DNA from: Halobacteriales archaeon QH_10_65_19
GTDB taxonomy: Archaea > Halobacteriota > Halobacteria > Halobacteriales > Haloarculaceae
Assembly (NCBI GenBank): GCA_003022085.1
Contig: PXQK01000097.1
Coordinates: forward strand, 1-8,369
Length of the DNA stretch: 8,369 nucleotides
Direction: 5' to 3'
The stretch's first letter is position 1, and each line of letters starts with the position of its first letter. Shown piece after piece: positions 6,770 through 8,369 of this stretch. The notes below the pieces were generated by a model, which saw only the letters and a program-made list of their open reading frames with translations, ran no database searches and was not told the DNA's origin. The translations under genes were made by a program, and so were the position numbers.

Positions 6770-6788
6770 TACTGGCGGACGTAACTCT
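6768..6788 (+). repeat. Flanking repeat, copy 1 (direct to 8035-8055)
   Basis: These 21 nt match 8035-8055 at 19 of 21 positions in the same orientation; they differ only at 6775 and 6783. It forms the left arm of the hairpin between the Nudix-like gene and egsA. Confidence 0.6.
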
Positions 6789-6819
6789 GTTACGCAGACC
6801 GTATCACGTCCGACAGTAT
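6769..6819 (+). terminator. Long hairpin between the Nudix-like gene and egsA
   Basis: ATACTG (6769-6774) plus CGGACGT (6776-6782) pair with ACGTCCG (6806-6812) plus CAGTAT (6814-6819): 13 of 14 positions with one G/A mismatch, around a 23-nt loop. The first A is the last base of the Nudix TGA stop. It sits in a 67-nt gap between convergent genes, so a two-way transcription end is the simplest reading. The arm sequence recurs at 8036-8051. Confidence 0.5.
6804..6819 (-). repeat. Flanking repeat, copy 2 (inverted to 8036-8051)
   Basis: On the minus strand this reads ATACTGTCGGACGTGA, an exact 16-nt match to 8036-8051. The similarity extends further: CTGTTAC occurs at 6787-6793 and, inverted, at 8064-8070, at a similar distance from the 16-mer. 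Confidence 0.65.
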
Positions 6820-6831
6820 GAGCGATCTCTA

Positions 6832-6849
6832 CGGCGTTAGATAACGCCG
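6832..6849 (-). terminator. 7-bp hairpin at the egsA stop codon
   Basis: CGGCGTT (6832-6838) and AACGCCG (6843-6849) are perfect arms around a 4-nt loop, and the egsA TAA (6837-6839) lies at the loop edge. It resembles the gatE stop hairpin in stem length and loop size. No T-run is seen. Confidence 0.35.
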
Positions 6850-7895
6850 GTGACGCTCGCTGCCTCGCGGGCGGCCGGCTCGTTGATGCCGTCGCCGAGA
6901 ATCGTGTAGCGGTCGCGGATCCCGTGGGCCGAGGTGAGCGCGTCGATGACCGTCCCCTCGTCAATCCCGAGGTCGGCGGCAGTGGTCGGCGCGCCGATAC
7001 TCCGGAGCGCGTCGCGGACCTCCGTCCAGTCGCCGTCGTCGCCGCTCTGGAGGTACGCCGTCATGATCGAGCCGACACCGACCTGGTGGCCGTGCAGTGC
7101 AACACCGGGTGCGAGCCGGTCGAGCTGGTGAGAAAAGAGGTGTTCGGCGCCGCTTGCCGGCCGGGAGGAGCCCGCAATGCTCATCGCCACACCCGACGAG
7201 ACAAGAGCTTTGACGACAATCCAGGCTGACTCCTCCAGTCCCTGCCGGATCGAGCCCGAGTTCTCGACGAGCATCTCCGCGGTCATCCGCGAAAGCGCGC
7301 CGGCGTACTCCGAGTAGTAGACGTTCTGGAGGCGGTGGGCGAGCTGCCAGTCCCGGACGGCCGTGTAATTCGAGATGATATCCGCGCATCCGGCAGTCAT
7401 CAGCCGCCAGGGGGCGTCCGCGATCACCGAGGTGTCTGCGACCACCGCCAGCGGGGGCTCCGCCGCGACGCTGTGGCGGGTGTCGCCCTCGGGTACCGAG
7501 CCGCGGCCGGAGACGATGCCGTCGTGGCTGGCCGCGGTCGGGACCGAGACGAACCCCTGCTCGCAGTCCGCGGCGGCCATCTTCGCAATGTCGATCGCCT
7601 TCCCCCCGCCGACGCCGACCAGATAGCCGGGGTCGACCTCGTCGGCCCGTGCGAGCACCCGCTCGACAGCGTCGAAGGTCGCCTCCTCGACGACGATCAG
7701 CTCCGGCTCCGGCCCCAGCCGCGAGAGCTCCGCGACGACGCGGTCGCCCGCGACTGACCGCGGCGTTGGGCTCGTGACCACCAGCGGCGTCCCCGAGAGG
7801 TACAGCTCCGCGACCGCCTCGCCGGTCCGCTCGAGAACGCCGTGCCCGACCACGACGTTCCGTGGCAGCCGTATCCACGTCGACTTCCGAAACAT
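6837..7895 (-). CDS. egsA: sn-glycerol-1-phosphate dehydrogenase
   Basis: This 352-aa enzyme reduces dihydroxyacetone phosphate to sn-glycerol-1-phosphate with NAD(P)H. That is the first committed step of archaeal ether-lipid backbone synthesis. The length is usual for the family. The N-terminal nucleotide-binding half carries VGVGGGKAIDIAKMAA (93-108) and SVPTAASHDGI (117-127). The C-terminal helical half carries the likely zinc ligands: D172 (ADIISNYTAVRDW), H252 (SGAEHLFSH) and H268 (ALHGHQVGVG). The ATG at 7895 (MFRKSTWIRLPRNVVVGHG) matches the usual haloarchaeal start. The frame extends upstream to an ATG at 7952, but those residues are not family-like and overlap the promoter. A TTGAAA lies 24-29 nt upstream. 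It is convergent with the Nudix-like gene and shares a strand with the gene at the right edge, 176 nt away. Confidence 0.95.
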   Translation of the reverse strand: MFRKSTWIRLPRNVVVGHGVLERTGEAVAELYLSGTPLVVTSPTPRSVAGDRVVAELSRLGPEPELIVVEEATFDAVERVLARADEVDPGYLVGVGGGKAIDIAKMAAADCEQGFVSVPTAASHDGIVSGRGSVPEGDTRHSVAAEPPLAVVADTSVIADAPWRLMTAGCADIISNYTAVRDWQLAHRLQNVYYSEYAGALSRMTAEMLVENSGSIRQGLEESAWIVVKALVSSGVAMSIAGSSRPASGAEHLFSHQLDRLAPGVALHGHQVGVGSIMTAYLQSGDDGDWTEVRDALRSIGAPTTAADLGIDEGTVIDALTSAHGIRDRYTILGDGINEPAAREAASVTGVI

Positions 7896-7918
7896 ACAGG
7901 CGGTTTTTCGCGTACTCC

Positions 7919-7924
7919 TTTCAA
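7919..7924 (-). promoter_or_regulatory. TTGAAA promoter-like element of egsA
   Basis: On the minus strand TTGAAA, followed by GG, lies 24-29 nt before the ATG at 7895. The flavin-reductase-like gene has the same TTGAAAGG at 23-28 nt, so this may be the local variant of a TATA box. Further upstream (7967-7978 and 7996-8008) are two near-identical copies of GGCGC(A)GTCCCTG. Confidence 0.35.
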
Positions 7925-8034
7925 CCTTTCCAGACGAACCCCGCGCATCCATCCCCGTGGGCTGCCGGCGCGTCCCTGAAGGAGCCGATCACCGGGGCGC
8001 AGTCCCTGCGGCGGCCACCAGCCGAATCGTTTCC

Positions 8035-8055
8035 GATACTGTCGGACGTGACTCT
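8035..8055 (+). repeat. Flanking repeat, copy 3
   Basis: Positions 8036-8051 (ATACTGTCGGACGTGA) are the exact inverse of 6804-6819, and the whole 21 nt matches 6768-6788 at 19 positions. It lies in the 176-nt gap upstream of egsA and just behind the stop of the right-edge gene. Unlike copies 1 and 2, it has no pairing partner nearby. Confidence 0.6.
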
Positions 8056-8069
8056 TCGTAGCGGTAACA

Positions 8070-8083
8070 GGCTACATGTAGCC
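8070..8083. terminator. 14-nt perfect palindrome at the right-edge gene's stop
   Basis: GGCTACATGTAGCC is fully self-complementary and contains the last codons and TAG stop of the minus-strand gene. GTAGC/GCTAC (8059-8063, 8071-8075) offers an alternative pairing. Its function is unknown, and it may partly reflect the codons themselves. Confidence 0.25.
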
Positions 8084-8369
8084 CAGGTCCCGCAGCCGCT
8101 CCATAAGGTCTTCCTTGTCCTGTGCACGGCCGGCGCGTTCGGTCGTAGACTCGATATCCTGGAGCCACGCGGGCTCCTCGTCGCTTTTCTCGGTGCTGAT
8201 CTCGCTGCCGAGCGACCGGTAGCCGGCGAAGTACTTCGGCGAGACCGGCACGTCCTCCCGCTCGACGCCTTCGGGGAGGTCCTCGGCCCCCGTGGGGACG
8301 TAGCCGTCGTCGGGGTACGCCTCGACGGTCTCCGGGACGACGTAGTTCCAGAACGCGTCCCAGACGGCG
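8072..8369 (-). CDS. C-terminal part of an unidentified acidic protein
   Basis: The minus-strand frame is open from the right edge to a TAG at 8072-8074 and gives 98 residues. It begins AVWDAFWNYVVPETVEAYP, has PVSPKYFAGYRSLGSEIS in the middle, and ends DKEDLMERLRDLGYM. The steady run of acidic residues and GC-rich third positions looks coding and haloarchaeal. The ending LRDLGYM resembles the C-termini of haloarchaeal sulfatase or alkaline-phosphatase-like hydrolases, but no catalytic motif lies in this piece, so I leave the function open. I see no signal peptide or membrane segment. It runs in the same direction as egsA, which starts 176 nt further on, and that gap holds a repeat copy and the egsA promoter. 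Confidence 0.7.
   Translation of the reverse strand, partial: AVWDAFWNYVVPETVEAYPDDGYVPTGAEDLPEGVEREDVPVSPKYFAGYRSLGSEISTEKSDEEPAWLQDIESTTERAGRAQDKEDLMERLRDLGYM

Noticed and set aside
6961..7878. A 305-codon frame overlapping egsA
   Set aside because: Low-complexity Arg-rich product in the wrong frame of a well-supported enzyme gene.
6768..8055. egsA as cargo of a small transposon with the flanking repeats as ends
   Set aside because: egsA is a core essential gene in archaea, there is no transposase, and the repeats are unevenly arranged with no target duplication seen.

Overview
The window is chromosomal DNA from a halophilic archaeon (class Halobacteria). It is GC-rich, and the encoded proteins are strongly acidic. 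It carries archaea-only genes: GatE (tRNA-dependent glutamine synthesis) and EgsA (sn-glycerol-1-phosphate dehydrogenase for archaeal lipids). Several genes appear to have leaderless archaeal promoters, with an AT-rich TATA-like box about 25-30 nt before the start codon. I see no insertion sequence, CRISPR array, tRNA, rRNA or obvious foreign island.

Layout. Positions 3-1694 (+) hold the 3' part of a PIN-ATPase-KH protein, PINA-like. It converges on a zinc-ribbon ArsR-type regulator (1813-2775, -). That regulator is divergent from a TrmJ-type tRNA 2'-O-methyltransferase (2858-3613, +). After a 141-nt spacer with a promoter-like box and no gene, a shortened flavin-reductase-like gene (3755-4144, -) lies 63 nt downstream of gatE (4208-6094, -). 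gatE is divergent from a small Nudix-like gene (6287-6769, +), and a palindrome sits midway between the two starts. The Nudix-like gene converges on egsA (6837-7895, -). The last 298 nt hold the C-terminal 98 codons of an unidentified acidic protein (8072-8369, -).

The genes are mostly single units for information processing (tRNA modification, tRNA amidation, nucleic-acid ATPase) and core lipid synthesis. I see no joint pathway and no clear new multi-gene system. Three things stand out. First, the flavin reductase appears to have lost, in frame, about 40 residues that include its FMN-binding segment. Second, the Nudix-fold protein has lost nearly all catalytic Nudix-box residues. Third, a 16-21 nt repeat occurs in three arms around egsA: two form a long hairpin between the Nudix gene and egsA, and the third lies behind the gene at the right edge. 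Several stop codons also lie inside or against inverted repeats.
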